Below, piece by piece: positions 55,059-64,000 of a stretch of DNA of 64,000 nt. The translations under genes and the position numbers were made by a program. The stretch is from Natronosalvus rutilus. GTDB taxonomy: Archaea; Halobacteriota; Halobacteria; Halobacteriales; Natrialbaceae. Each line of letters begins with the position of its first letter. Positions within the stretch are counted from its first letter, which is position 1. The notes under the pieces were generated by a model. The model saw only the letters and a program-made list of their open reading frames with translations, was not told where the DNA came from and did no database searches. Where the stretch lies: positions 1,841,451 through 1,905,450 of the forward strand of contig NZ_CP100355.1 in the NCBI RefSeq assembly GCF_024204665.1. The letters run 5' to 3'.

Positions 55059-55672
55059 GATAATACCGATTCTGACGACGGTAACGGTGTGTTTTAATAA
55101 TGACTTCCCAACCATTCGTAGGGTGGTCCAACGGGCCTGCTGGGGCAAATTCGGGAGACCGGCAGCAGGCAGAGTCGTCGGAAGCAGCGAATATCGAGCA
55201 CGTACCGCAAACGCCGCTCGAGAGAGGAGGCTATTACCAAGGTGTACGTGCTGAATACCGGTCGGCGTGTCCGGTTGCGGACCGGAGCAAGCGCGAGCGA
55301 ACGGAGTTAAAAGGGGGTTACGGGCCGTCTGTCAGAGTTGTCAATAGGAGAGGCATCCGTGCGGATACCACCGCGTTTGGCGAGCCTCGAGCATGAGGGA
55401 CGTAATGTGGCCTTTCGATGAGATGATTCGTTCTCTCCCGGTGAGCGAATCGATCACAGCGCGGCCCGGAACCCTCGGGGTTCGCGTACGGAAACCACTC
55501 TTGATATATCGGTGCCACGAATATTTCGGCGGCGAAATGGCACGTATCGACGACCAACACGAACGATGACGAGTAATCACGTACGGAAATTTCGACATGT
55601 GACGGTTCACGGACGATATAATTCTAATTGTCAACCCATAACGAGTTTCTCCCTTTAAGAGAGCGGTCGTCG
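55059..55672. other. Divergent intergenic region, no gene recognised
   Basis: Contains, on the minus strand, a TATTAAAA element near 55093-55100 about 35-42 nt ahead of the repeat-protein start. TCTGACGACGGTAACGGTG at 55071-55089 matches the motif upstream of the other repeat gene. A plus-strand frame at 55100-55396 has no haloarchaeal composition and is not called. Confidence 0.45.
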
Positions 55673-56260
55673 ATGAGTCGAGTGACCGCCGTACGCATGA
55701 ACGGGAATAGCCAATTGCTCGAGGACCTTTCCGAAGACATCCGGGAGATGACGAGGAATATCCGACGGCGATACGTCCTGTATTGCCTGTCAGAGCGTGA
55801 CGGTCCGGTGGACCTCTTCGATCTCGTCGAACGCGTCGCGAGTTGGGAATCCGGGTGCGAACCCGACCAGCTCGACAGACGAACCGTCAAATCTGTCTAC
55901 AGCTCGCTCTATCAATCGCACCTCCCGTTGCTCGAGGAGCGAAACCTCGTCTCATTCGATCAGCAACGAAAGATCGTCTCGCCGACGGATCGGACGGAAC
56001 GCGTCACGATCGAATTTCGGACGGACTCATCCCTCTTCAACCGACAGTCGACGGCCACGATCGTCGGGGTCTCTATCGCAGCCGCGTCGGTGAGTCTCTG
56101 GGGAGGACAGCTCTTCCCGACCGCGATCAGTGGTATCGTAGGAATAACTCTGCTCGCGGTTGTGCTCGTCTCGAGCTACGCCGCGTATCGATCCGCTCGA
56201 CGATCGACCACGTCGATTGCGCCGGATTTCACGCTCACCGTCGACGACCCGCGTCGTTAA
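55673..56260 (+). CDS. Winged-helix protein with two C-terminal membrane segments
   Basis: 195 residues from ATG 55673 (MSRVTAVRMNGNSQLLEDLS). Residues 20-110 resemble the haloarchaeal winged-helix domain at the start of many membrane-anchored regulators: NIRRRYVLYCLSERDGPVDL, LFDLVERVASWESG, RRTVKSVYSSLYQSHLPLLE, NLVSFDQQRKIVSPTD. Two helices follow: ATIVGVSIAAASVSLWGG and IVGITLLAVVLVSSYAAYRS. The wing domain would be cytoplasmic. Its targets are unknown; divergent from the repeat-protein gene, which it might control. Confidence 0.72.
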   Translation: MSRVTAVRMNGNSQLLEDLSEDIREMTRNIRRRYVLYCLSERDGPVDLFDLVERVASWESGCEPDQLDRRTVKSVYSSLYQSHLPLLEERNLVSFDQQRKIVSPTDRTERVTIEFRTDSSLFNRQSTATIVGVSIAAASVSLWGGQLFPTAISGIVGITLLAVVLVSSYAAYRSARRSTTSIAPDFTLTVDDPRR

Positions 56261-56526
56261 TCGAGCCCTGGTCGTCCTCCTGCTCGAGAGCAGTGAAGAT
56301 TGCATAGGCTCGAGTTCCGAATTGCCCGTCGGTGACGTTTCGGATACCGAGCTCGAAATGAGACGGGGTACCGGTGGATTCGTCGAGCGCGAACGAGCGA
56401 GGCAGCTACTGACGCACAATGGAACGGTAACCTCGAGCCTGTAGCCAGTCAAGGCTCCAGTGACGATTGTGTCGATAGTAGCGATAGTGGCGAGAACACA
56501 CCGAGCACGGACGACTCTCCGCCTAC

Positions 56527-59436
56527 TCAAAAATCGTCCACTCTCGCATCCATTTCGCCGTCTGGTTCGTAGTCGGGTATCGAGGAGGGCAGATCGGATT
56601 CGTCGAACTCGTCGATTTCTTCGACCAGGACGTTCTCCGTTGCCGCCCCTTGTACTCGTTGTGCCACCAATCCGCTGTGGGCAGCCTGCAGTTCCTCGAC
56701 GGATAGTCCAAGCTCCAGAAACTCGAGGATCACCTGATCGAGTTCGTCCTGTGCACCGTCGACACCACGCACCAGCTTCTCCCCCGCTTCCGCAATCCGC
56801 TCCAGTTTCGACTCGGACATCAATTCCGGACTCGGAACCGGAACCGACGAAACTTCGTACGTGAGCAACTGAAGCGCCCCTCCGCCCTCGTGTCGGCCCC
56901 ACAGTTCGAGCAGTACCTTGTACACCGTCGATTGGAGAACGGAGGGGAGCACGTCGTCGTACTCGATTATATCGACACACTGGATCGCGTTCGTCGGTGC
57001 GTACCCACCGGCGTTGTCGACCGTGAACACCCGTTCGTTGTAGAACACCGGATGTAAGACGTCCGGGACGAGCAGGTCTCCCAGGTTGAACCAGGGTTTG
57101 TGCTGAGACACGGTTCGTCCATCGGGGACGCCCTCTTCTTCCCCGTACTCAAGGTATCTAACCGTCGACGCGTACCCGTCGTTGTGCAACTCGTTCTTTA
57201 CCGCTTCTGCTCGCTCGGTCGTCGAGCCCAGTCCGTCCTGGCGTGACTCGACAGTATCGACGTACGCTCCGAAATCGAGAAGGTACTGATCCGTATCCGT
57301 CACGCGATACGACTCCAGAGCTCGAATGGAACGAATCGCTGGCTGTAAGAACCGTTCGTCGATACCCCACTGTGTGACGTCCTGCTCGTCGAGCAAGAAA
57401 AATTCGTTGTTGCCCGTCTTGTTGCCGAACGCCACGTCTGCATACGTATCCAGCCGACGCATCTTGTCACTGTGTACGATCGGAATAAACGGGCTCGGAC
57501 CGTACAGGTAGTGGCCGAGCTTTCGACCGCCCTGTCTCTCCAGGCGGGCCTGCGGGAGACTGATGACTCGGTACGATTCGTTCGTCTCGATTCCAAACGC
57601 CTTCCCGTCGGGGACCGACCGCCGAGCGCCCGCAATCGACGAAAGTTCCTCCGGTGACAACCGCTCTTTCACCCTGATGAAGTCCGTAACCGTCTCTCGA
57701 CGTTCCACTTCGTCGGCACATCGTTCGGCGAACAACACCACCGTATCGACGAGTGCGGTGAACGCTCTGTCGGAGAACCCGACGATGGCGTGGACTTTCG
57801 CCTGATCGTACAGGAACTCCTGAAACGACTCGCCGTATTTCGTCGTCAGCCACTTCGTGGGGACGATGAATCCGAGGCGCCCCCCGTCTCGGAGGAACTG
57901 CAACGCGTGGGAGACGAAGTAGACGTACGCGTCGGACCTGGTGGATAATTTGTTCCGCCCGCTCGCGTATCGATTCGAGTTCTCCGCACCGTACTTCGTC
58001 AGGTGAGAACGGAAGTGGTCCCTGTCGGGAGACAGGTTCTCCTGGCGGATGTACGGCGGGTTCGCGACTACTGCGTCGTATTTCTTCGCCTCGTCTCTCA
58101 CCCCGTCTCCCCGCGACAGCCGTCTGTCCCTGGGAGACACGTTGAAAAAGGAGTCGTTGACCGTGTGCAACTGGCTGGTTCGCTCATGGACGGTTCGTGA
58201 CGCGAGATTGAGCGCCGTGAGGTGTAACGGGAATCGGTTGATGTCGACTGCGGTGACGTTGTCGAGGATCTCCTGGTGTGTTGCGGTGGGTGCAAGTTCC
58301 TGCATTCGGTGGTACGCTTTTACCGGAAACGTACCGCTTCCGGACGCCGGGTCGAGGACTCGAGGGACGCCATCTTCCTGCGGTTGCAGCGTCCAGTTAC
58401 AGATCGCTTCGGCGATATCTGGATGGGTGTAAAACTGCCCGAGGGACTTTCGCTCGTGTTCCGGGATCAGTTCCTCGTACAGTTCTCCTACCAGGTCTTC
58501 GTCGACGGTAGAGAGGTTCTTCGCCTCGATGCTTCCATGCAGCGCACGAACGGCCGGCCGCGTTTTCGAGTTGTGTGGGTAGGCGGCGAACAACGACGCA
58601 CCGTCGTCGAACACCGATTCGAAGTCGATTTCCGCCTGGAACTCTTCGAACTGCCGCGCTATTCGATTTTCACTATCGGCTGTCGAGGCGCCTTCGACGA
58701 GGGACTCGAGCGGATATCCGCTCTTCGTCTCCCTCGATTCGGACGTCTGTTCTCGAACGACCTCGTAGAATAGGATTTGACTGGCCAACAGGTACGCGTA
58801 CTGTTTGGCGGCGAGGGAGAACTGTTCGGACTCCTCGAGTGACGCGTAGTCGTTCTCTCGGACCCACTCGTCGAACCTCTCGGCAAAATCGGGGTCGGTA
58901 TCGTACGTTTCTCGAGCGAGAGCCCGGAACGTCGGCCAGACCGAGTCGTGGAACGAGCGAAGTGGGCCGACGATTCGGTCGCGTGGTCTCTGCTGGGGAA
59001 GTTCACCCTGGGTCGTGAGGGACTGAACCGCGTGGAAGATCGTCGAGAGACGGTCGTTTCCCGACGAATCGTCGAGGCCGACGTCACGGAAATCGAGATA
59101 GTAGTACTGAATCTTCGAGATTTCACGCTGGCCTGTGTAGTGAAACAGGAAGAAATCACGAGAGTTGCACGTGGCAAAATGTTCGACACCGGCCGCGTCG
59201 GCGTCGTCTCGAGCCTGCGTAATTACGTCGACGTCGAGGGGATAGACGCAATCGCGTTGCACATTGATGACGAGGCTCTCGATGACCTCGGATTCGACGA
59301 CGATGTTCCCCAGTCCCCGTTCACCCCTCTCCTCGAGGCGAACGGAATCGACCGACGTTCGTTCGCGGTCGACGTAGTCTCGCAATCGCGTACAGAGAAT
59401 ACGGTGGAACTCCGATTCGGATGGAGTACCCGGCAT
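56527..59436 (-). CDS. Eco57I-type adenine-specific DNA methyltransferase with a degenerate N-terminal nuclease fold
   Basis: 969 residues. N-terminus (about 1-110) aligns with the PD-(D/E)XK fold of type IIG/I enzymes, but the expected D, E and K are N44, N58 and Q60 (GNIVVESEV, LVINVQRD). A helical linker (110-320) follows. The gamma-type methyltransferase has motif X-like QFYTHPDIAEAICNW near 338, motif I VLDPASGSGTFPVKAY near 360 and catalytic NPPY in VVANPPYIRQE near 458. Residues 620-900 form the target-recognition part. Transfers methyl to N6 of adenine in a specific site, likely without cutting. No restriction partner or specificity gene is next to it. Confidence 0.85.
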   Translation of the reverse strand: MPGTPSESEFHRILCTRLRDYVDRERTSVDSVRLEERGERGLGNIVVESEVIESLVINVQRDCVYPLDVDVITQARDDADAAGVEHFATCNSRDFFLFHYTGQREISKIQYYYLDFRDVGLDDSSGNDRLSTIFHAVQSLTTQGELPQQRPRDRIVGPLRSFHDSVWPTFRALARETYDTDPDFAERFDEWVRENDYASLEESEQFSLAAKQYAYLLASQILFYEVVREQTSESRETKSGYPLESLVEGASTADSENRIARQFEEFQAEIDFESVFDDGASLFAAYPHNSKTRPAVRALHGSIEAKNLSTVDEDLVGELYEELIPEHERKSLGQFYTHPDIAEAICNWTLQPQEDGVPRVLDPASGSGTFPVKAYHRMQELAPTATHQEILDNVTAVDINRFPLHLTALNLASRTVHERTSQLHTVNDSFFNVSPRDRRLSRGDGVRDEAKKYDAVVANPPYIRQENLSPDRDHFRSHLTKYGAENSNRYASGRNKLSTRSDAYVYFVSHALQFLRDGGRLGFIVPTKWLTTKYGESFQEFLYDQAKVHAIVGFSDRAFTALVDTVVLFAERCADEVERRETVTDFIRVKERLSPEELSSIAGARRSVPDGKAFGIETNESYRVISLPQARLERQGGRKLGHYLYGPSPFIPIVHSDKMRRLDTYADVAFGNKTGNNEFFLLDEQDVTQWGIDERFLQPAIRSIRALESYRVTDTDQYLLDFGAYVDTVESRQDGLGSTTERAEAVKNELHNDGYASTVRYLEYGEEEGVPDGRTVSQHKPWFNLGDLLVPDVLHPVFYNERVFTVDNAGGYAPTNAIQCVDIIEYDDVLPSVLQSTVYKVLLELWGRHEGGGALQLLTYEVSSVPVPSPELMSESKLERIAEAGEKLVRGVDGAQDELDQVILEFLELGLSVEELQAAHSGLVAQRVQGAATENVLVEEIDEFDESDLPSSIPDYEPDGEMDARVDDF

Positions 59437-59622
59437 AGTTTGGACTCAGACGGGTCCGTATTGATTCTATTGATCAACGGGCCACTCGAGTTCCGCTCGC
59501 CGAAACGGACGCAGGTACGACGGTGGTGAGGGCTCGAGGGCGACCAGTGTCTCCAGCTAGTTGTGGCTGTGGACCATCACGTGGCAACCACCGTTATCCG
59601 TGTCCGGCCGCTACAGTTGAGT

Positions 59623-59853
59623 ATGTCCCCCTCCACTGAACCCTCCGAGCAAACGGCGCCTCAAAAGTCGATGCTCATTTGTTTCGTGTGCGGTCACGAA
59701 AGCCCCCTCGAAGCGGACTGGATCCGCCGAGTGCACGACGACGCCACCGACATCGAGTGTCCGACGTGTGGAACGACGATCACCTCTCGCCCGTCCAGCG
59801 CCGATTCGGTCACGGAGACCAAGGGCGGCCTTTGCTTCCATCCAGGCGACTGA
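59623..59853 (+). CDS. Small zinc-ribbon protein
   Basis: 76 residues from ATG 59623. One zinc ribbon: ICFVCGHESPLEADW then IECPTCGTTITSRP, four Cys in two CxxC pairs. Acidic, no membrane part; ends GLCFHPGD with a fifth Cys. Small ribbons like this are common in haloarchaea and of unknown role. It is divergent from the methyltransferase gene with 186 bp between starts. Confidence 0.72.
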   Translation: MSPSTEPSEQTAPQKSMLICFVCGHESPLEADWIRRVHDDATDIECPTCGTTITSRPSSADSVTETKGGLCFHPGD

Positions 59854-60005
59854 GTCGTCGAAATGGCGTTCTCGGACGGCTGTTCGGAGTCGGCCAGAAC
59901 CGCTCGTGGAGTGAGCGGATTCGTTCGTGCCAGTTCACTTCCTAGCGATGATCCTCCGACCATCTCACCGACACCCACGTCTCCCTATCCGACTGGAGTA
60001 AACGA

Positions 60006-60027
60006 CCACGGGCGCGGTGGCCCGTGG
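60006..60027. repeat. Hairpin at the 3' end of the TnpB element
   Basis: CCACGGGC and GCCCGTGG, 8 bp perfect, loop GCGGTG, 20 nt past the TnpB stop. In IS200/IS605 elements the right end folds into such a hairpin and encodes the guide RNA scaffold, so this may be what remains of it. Confidence 0.55.
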
Positions 60028-60046
60028 CTTTTGTTGTTCCCTCAGC

Positions 60047-61224
60047 CTACGTCGTAAGCACTCCACGCGAAGCGATGTCGCGGGATGAGGTTGGGCGGTT
60101 TACAGAGCGCCCCGACCCAGACAGGCTCACCTTCCGAACAAACGGTTGGGTTTTGCGAGTCCGGTAATTAACCGATTCAACGTCGACGCCAGCGTGTTTC
60201 GCCCACGCTCGCCACGCCACATTCACACTCGCGTTTCGGTCAGCGTGGTCTTGCTGAACCTCGCACGAATCATTCGTGCAACGGAACCGCCGACCTTGGC
60301 GGTAGCCACGGTGTCCGCAGCACGAACACGACTTCGAGTTGTACGGAGACTCAACCGTCTCACACGGAATCTGGTTCCACGTCGCTTTGTATCGAACTTG
60401 TTGCTCGAACTTGTGGAACGGCAGTTTGTGCAGACGACGGTTCATGTACGTGCCGTACTTGATGGCGTCTCGAATCCCACTCAAGTCCTCGAACACAATA
60501 ACAGGGTTCGAGAATTGTTGGGCAAACTCGACCACGACTCGGGACATACGGTGAAGAATCCACACTCAGTGTAGCGTTCTTCTTTCTCCCCGAGTTGGTG
60601 GTGGATGGAGTGTTGGCCGTGTTCTTGACAGCGTTTGGTGATGGTGTGGTAGCGTTGGCGTTCGGCTTTCACAGAGCCATAATCAAGCACGAGTGTTCCG
60701 AGCGTGCCCATCGTCTCACGGTTAAGAGCGGTGAGAGCGATGTTGCGCTCGTTAATATCGACGCCGACGAGTGTGTCAGTGTCTTCAGGTTCAGGCACTT
60801 CGACTTCTGTTTTAACCGTGACGTGTAGGTAGTACACGCCATCTCGGTACAGAAGTTCGGCCTGCCCCAACGACCACTCATCTTCGGTCAAGGCGGATTC
60901 GATGAGGTGGAGGTCTTCCGGTCGCCCACGAAGGTGCCCTTTCACCTTCTTGTACGGCTTCGGACTCACACGGAACTGAATACGGCCCGTCTCGTCGTTG
61001 TAGGTGAGTCGGTAGCCTTCGGTGTGTGCCATGACGAGCGGGTATGCTCCTTTCTTGTTCGTGGCGGGTGGCGACGGTTTCCCAACGTTGGTGTCGTCTT
61101 GGCCGTGCCACCAGTTGAGGAGTTCTTTGTAGGAGTCCCACGCTTGCAGGGCTTTCCCGACGACCGCGCACCGACCTGCCGAGCGCCAATGGCGACGTTG
61201 TTTCCGACGAGGAGTTAAACCCAC
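60047..61224 (-). pseudogene. tnpB: TnpB (IS200/IS605 family), frameshifted
   Basis: TnpB is an RNA-guided RuvC-type nuclease carried by this insertion family. An N-terminal segment (61224 to about 60570) has the RuvC Asp in LVGVDINERNIALTAL; the C-terminal segment (about 60565-60047) has the Glu in VIVFEDLSGIRD, a zinc finger SCSCCGHRGY...CTNDSCEV and the last Asp in HADRNASVN. The two are in different frames, joined around 60565-60575 (EKEERYTE / WILHRMSR). Upstream of 61224 the sequence continues in a third frame (TLSVVNLAFQGEGFYRPVEP near 61300), so there may be a second break. Likely inactive unless frameshifting occurs. No TnpA gene is next to it. Confidence 0.82.
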
Positions 61225-61645
61225 GCGATTGGTTCGACGGGACGGTAGAAACCCTCACCCTGGAAGGCCAGGTTGACGACCGAGAGCGTGTCAGTCCTCG
61301 AGAGATTACGGCCTCACAGGTTAGCGAGCAAACCGAGGTAATCTATCTCATCGAAGAAGATGGCACGCTCGAAATAAGCACCATGGTAGTGGGCAATGCG
61401 TGTAATCGCGCGATGAGCAGTAAGCTCGCGCTGTGAGCGGTGTACTCCCGGGACTACCGGTTGAACCCGGAGGAAGACGGTCGATCGCTTCGCTCGCACT
61501 GTGACTTCCAGGGCTTCGAAACCCGCTTCGACATTCTCGCTCGCTCGAAAATTCGCTCCGATGGACTCGCCGGGATTGAGCAAACCCGACGGGTTTGCGA
61601 TGTTCGACGAGTCAACGACTCGACGAGCGAAGCGACGTGAAGGAG
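61225..61645. other. Decayed sequence between the TnpB remnant and tRNA-Ala
   Basis: 420 bases. Contains the out-of-frame upstream end of TnpB (to about 61300), then non-coding DNA. At 61447-61475 CCGGTTGAACCCGG looks like a stray tRNA T-arm. A 16-bp copy of the tRNA 3' end is at 61562-61577. Confidence 0.5.
61562..61577. repeat. Duplicate of the tRNA-Ala 3' end, attachment-site-like
   Basis: TGGACTCGCCGGGATT, identical to 61646-61661, the last 16 nt of the tRNA gene read on the plus strand. Same orientation, 84 bp apart. Duplicated tRNA 3' ends are typical of integrase-mediated insertion. Confidence 0.7.
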
Positions 61646-61717
61646 TGGACTCGCCGGGATTTGAACCCGGGGCCTCTTCCTTGCGAAGGAAGCGATCTGC
61701 CACTGATCTACGAGCCC
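61646..61717 (-). tRNA. tRNA-Ala, anticodon CGC
   Basis: 72 nt. Acceptor GGGCTCG pairs with CGAGTCC (one G-U) plus discriminator A. Anticodon stem CTTCC/GGAAG carries loop TTCGCAA, so anticodon CGC reads GCG (Ala). T arm CCGGG/CCCGG with TTCAAAT loop. D arm GATC/GATC. CCA not encoded. No intron. Confidence 0.95.
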
Positions 61718-61828
61718 TCGAGGAATTCTATCCGTGGTTCGTACTTGTAGCTTGTGTTTCGGGGTAGGTTCGACATGGAGTGCCGTGCTCGAGTTCGAGC
61801 AATAGGTCTCCATCATGCCGTCACGTCG

Positions 61829-62458
61829 TCACGCTGTCGCCCGCCCGCTTCGAACGGCCCGCGAGACCTCTAGGACGCCCAGGCGACCGGCTACGAGCCC
61901 CACCAAAAAGCCGGTGAAGTGGGCGACCAGCGCGACGCCTGGCGCGCCGGTGGCGACCGTGATGATGGCCGAGAGGACGACGAACGCCAGCAGCGTCGCC
62001 CAGAGCGGAACCTCGACGTGGGCGGCCACGCTGTCGGAGATGCGGTTACCGGCGATCAAGTACCCCATCAGCGCGAAGACGGCGCCGCTGGCCCCGAGGA
62101 CGCCTGCCGTCGAGCCACCGACGAACGAGGCGACTGCCCCCGTCACGAGGATCTGTGAGATACCGGCGAGGGCGCCGGTCACCACGAAGAACGTGTGAAA
62201 GCGAAGCCGGGTCGTCGCACGAGCGATCGGCCAACCGAAGACGATCAGCCCGATGCTATTCGAGACGAGGTGACCCACGCCGCCGTGAGCGTAGACACTC
62301 GTGACAATCGTCCATGGGTTGGACTCGAGCGGTGGCGCGAGGACGAAGAGGCCGGCCATCAGGCCGAGGCTGAACATCGCTGCGATCCCCTGCAAGACGA
62401 ACACGATCGCGAACAGGCCGAGCGTCTCGAGGATCGGGCTCGCGGAGTCAGACGCCAT
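61829..62458 (-). CDS. Rhomboid-family intramembrane serine protease
   Basis: 209 residues from ATG 62458 (MASDSASPILETLGL), six membrane segments. Cleaves membrane proteins within the bilayer. HGGVGHLVSNSIG near residue 60 is the helix-2 motif, catalytic Ser is in GVLGASGAVFALMGY near 120, catalytic His in VALVAHFTGFLVGLVAG near 180. Substrates unknown. A second start eight codons upstream is possible. Confidence 0.9.
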   Translation of the reverse strand: MASDSASPILETLGLFAIVFVLQGIAAMFSLGLMAGLFVLAPPLESNPWTIVTSVYAHGGVGHLVSNSIGLIVFGWPIARATTRLRFHTFFVVTGALAGISQILVTGAVASFVGGSTAGVLGASGAVFALMGYLIAGNRISDSVAAHVEVPLWATLLAFVVLSAIITVATGAPGVALVAHFTGFLVGLVAGRLGVLEVSRAVRSGRATA

Positions 62459-62650
62459 ACTGTGTGTTCGTCGATCGGACACAAAAGTATGTACCGCGAA
62501 TGTGCGCTGCGGGGTTGCGTGACAACTCGGGTTCGCTCCGAGTCTCGGTCATATACCCCAGTGCAGTCGCTCGAGCGTCGAATAAACGAGTGAAAAACGA
62601 ATCTCGTGACTCGAGAAGCGAAACTCGAACCCGAGAACGAGAGAACCGCC

Positions 62651-62959
62651 TCAGTCCTCGAGGACGATCTCGATCGAGACGTCGTTCGGCACCTGGATGC
62701 GCATGAGCTGTCGGAGTGCGCGTTCGTCGGCGTCCAGATCGATCAGGCGCTTGTGGACGCGCATCTCCCAGTGCTCCCACGTAGCGGTGCCTTCGCCGTC
62801 AGGCGACTTTCGCGTTGGCACCTCGAGCGTCTTCGTTGGCAGCGGGATCGGCCCGCTGAGGTTGACGCCGGTGTTGTTCGCAATCTCGCGGACGTCTGCA
62901 CAGATGTTGTCCAGATCGTTCGGGTTGGTGCCCGCGAGTCGAACGCGTGCTTGCTGCAT
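62651..62959 (-). CDS. rpsJ: Ribosomal protein S10
   Basis: 102 residues, normal archaeal S10 size. [20 protein letters not shown] at the start, [18 protein letters not shown] in the tRNA-proximal loop, [20 protein letters not shown] and [14 protein letters not shown] at the end. Part of the 30S head. Its start directly follows the EF-1A stop with no gap, the usual archaeal pairing. Confidence 0.97.
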   Translation of the reverse strand: MQQARVRLAGTNPNDLDNICADVREIANNTGVNLSGPIPLPTKTLEVPTRKSPDGEGTATWEHWEMRVHKRLIDLDADERALRQLMRIQVPNDVSIEIVLED

Positions 62960-64000
62960 TTATTTCTCGTCGACGCTCAGGACCTTGCCGGCGGCGATGG
63001 TCTGACCCATGTCGCGGATGGCGAAGCTCCCGAGTTCGGGGATCTCGCTTGCTGGCTCGATGCTGAGGGGCTTCTGCGGTCGGATCGTGACGACCGCGGC
63101 GTCGCCCGACTGGATGAAGTCGGGGTTCTCCTCGGACACCTCGCCGCTCGAGGGGTCCATCTTCTTGTCGATGGACTCGATCGTGCAGGCGACCTGGCTG
63201 GTGTGAGCGTGGAAGACCGGGGTGTATCCCGCGGTGATCACGCTGGGGTGCTGCATGACGATGATCTGGGCCTGGAAGGTCTCAGCGACCGTCGGCGGGT
63301 CGTCGGCGGGGCCACAGACGTCACCGCGGCGGATGTCGTCCTTGCCGATGCCGCGGACGTTGAATCCGACGTTGTCGCCGGGGCCGGCCTGAGGCACTTC
63401 TTCGTGGTGCATTTCGATCGTCTTCACTTCGCCGCCCACGTCGCTGGGCTGGAAGGAGACGTTGTCGCCGACGTTCATCGTCCCGGTCTCGAGGCGTCCA
63501 ACGGGGACGGTCCCGATACCGGAGATGGTGTAGACGTCCTGGATGGGGAGACGCAGCGGTGCGTCCGATGCCTCGTCAGCCTCGGGCAGGTCGTTGAGAG
63601 ACTCGAGGAGGGTACGGCCGTCGTACCAGGGCGTGTTGTCGGAGGACTCCGCGATGTTGTCGCCCTCGAAGGCCGAGATCGGGATGAACGAGTCGTCCGA
63701 GACCTGGAACTGGACCTGGTTGAGGAGCTTGTTGACCTCGTCGACGACTTCCTTGTAGGAGTCTTCGGAGTAGTCGACGACGTCCATCTTGTTGATGCCG
63801 ATGATGAGCTCGTTGATACCGAGCGTACGGGCCAGGAAGACGTGCTCCTGGGTCTGGGGCGCGACACCGTCGTCGGCGGCGACGACGAGGACGGCGTTGT
63901 CGGCCTGGGAGGCGCCCGTGATCATGTTCTTGACGAAGTCACGGTGACCAGGACAGTCGACGATGGTGAAGTAGTACTTCTCCGTGTCGAACTCCTGGTG
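62960..64000 (-). CDS. tuf: Translation elongation factor 1-alpha, C-terminal part (cut by window edge)
   Basis: The last 346 residues; the beginning lies beyond 64000. Visible parts: G3 [12 protein letters not shown] near the right edge, G4 NKMDVVDY, then domain II with [15 protein letters not shown] and domain III with [23 protein letters not shown]-type [14 protein letters not shown] and GKVLSVDEK at the end. GTP-dependent delivery of aminoacyl-tRNA to the ribosome. First gene of the pair with rpsJ. Confidence 0.97.
   Translation of the reverse strand, partial: HQEFDTEKYYFTIVDCPGHRDFVKNMITGASQADNAVLVVAADDGVAPQTQEHVFLARTLGINELIIGINKMDVVDYSEDSYKEVVDEVNKLLNQVQFQVSDDSFIPISAFEGDNIAESSDNTPWYDGRTLLESLNDLPEADEASDAPLRLPIQDVYTISGIGTVPVGRLETGTMNVGDNVSFQPSDVGGEVKTIEMHHEEVPQAGPGDNVGFNVRGIGKDDIRRGDVCGPADDPPTVAETFQAQIIVMQHPSVITAGYTPVFHAHTSQVACTIESIDKKMDPSSGEVSEENPDFIQSGDAAVVTIRPQKPLSIEPASEIPELGSFAIRDMGQTIAAGKVLSVDEK

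Noticed and set aside
55100-55396. 98-codon plus-strand frame between the repeat protein and the winged-helix gene
   Set aside because: Composition is basic and unstructured, and it covers the promoter of the gene on the other strand.
61447-61475. Second tRNA fragment with a T-arm-like CCGGTTGAACCCGG
   Set aside because: No acceptor or anticodon arms can be built around it, so it is noted only as a possible remnant.

Overview
The window is chromosomal DNA from a halophilic archaeon (class Halobacteria). The encoded proteins are strongly acidic. Promoters are TATA boxes about 25-30 nt ahead of start codons, giving leaderless genes. Lipoproteins carry twin-arginine plus lipobox signals. EF-1A directly abuts ribosomal protein S10, as in archaea. 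The gene content suggests the Natrialba/Natrinema/Haloterrigena group, but no marker in the window settles the genus.

1-10 kb is about potassium and stress. It holds trkH (cut by the window edge) with trkA, two paralogous amino-acid permeases each fused to two C-terminal universal-stress domains with a free Usp gene between them, a second complete trkH, and methylglyoxal synthase. 10-26 kb is a catabolic block for phenylacetate and acyl-CoA. It has a VOC epimerase-like gene, an aldehyde dehydrogenase, a paaABCD operon whose PaaD is split into a DUF59 gene and a separate 55-residue zinc ribbon, two phenylacetate-CoA ligases, a PaaI thioesterase, a bat-type HTH regulator divergent from paaA, two thiolases, 3-hydroxyacyl-CoA dehydrogenase and enoyl-CoA hydratase. 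One thiolase overlaps a gene for an HMG-CoA-synthase-like protein fused to DUF35; that protein appears to lack its catalytic Cys and His. No PaaE reductase is present. 26-33 kb has a GNAT enzyme, a Usp gene bracketed by direct repeats, a MaoC hydratase and a branched-chain/aromatic-type ABC importer whose two permeases are fused.

33-38.5 kb carries two cation/proton antiporters (NhaP-like, and a KhtT/KhtU-like pair), a lipoprotein and a twin-arginine secreted protein, then a HAD phosphatase. 38.45-40.6 kb is AT-rich and nearly gene-free, with a (TA)16 tract and a family of inverted repeats built on CATAATCGG; one small lipoprotein gene lies at its end. 40.6-50.1 kb is ordinary: a Leu/Phe/Val dehydrogenase, DUF2240, an RNase HI-like protein, a complete dipeptide ABC transporter operon and a small zinc-finger protein.

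50.5-55.1 kb is the most unusual part. Two convergent genes encode secreted proteins made of a 48-residue double repeat rich in Gln and Asn. The pattern resembles curlin repeats (two turns of about 24 residues each). One protein has roughly 20 repeats over 1003 residues, the other has three. I infer a two-component haloarchaeal surface fibre, comparable in layout to CsgA/CsgB but not demonstrably homologous.

55.6-61.7 kb looks like an accessory region next to a tRNA. It contains a winged-helix membrane protein, a large Eco57I-type adenine methyltransferase whose N-terminal nuclease fold seems to have lost all three catalytic residues, a zinc ribbon, a frameshifted TnpB transposon gene, and tRNA-Ala(CGC) whose last 16 nt are repeated 84 bp away. 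The window ends with a rhomboid protease, rpsJ and the 3' part of the EF-1A gene.
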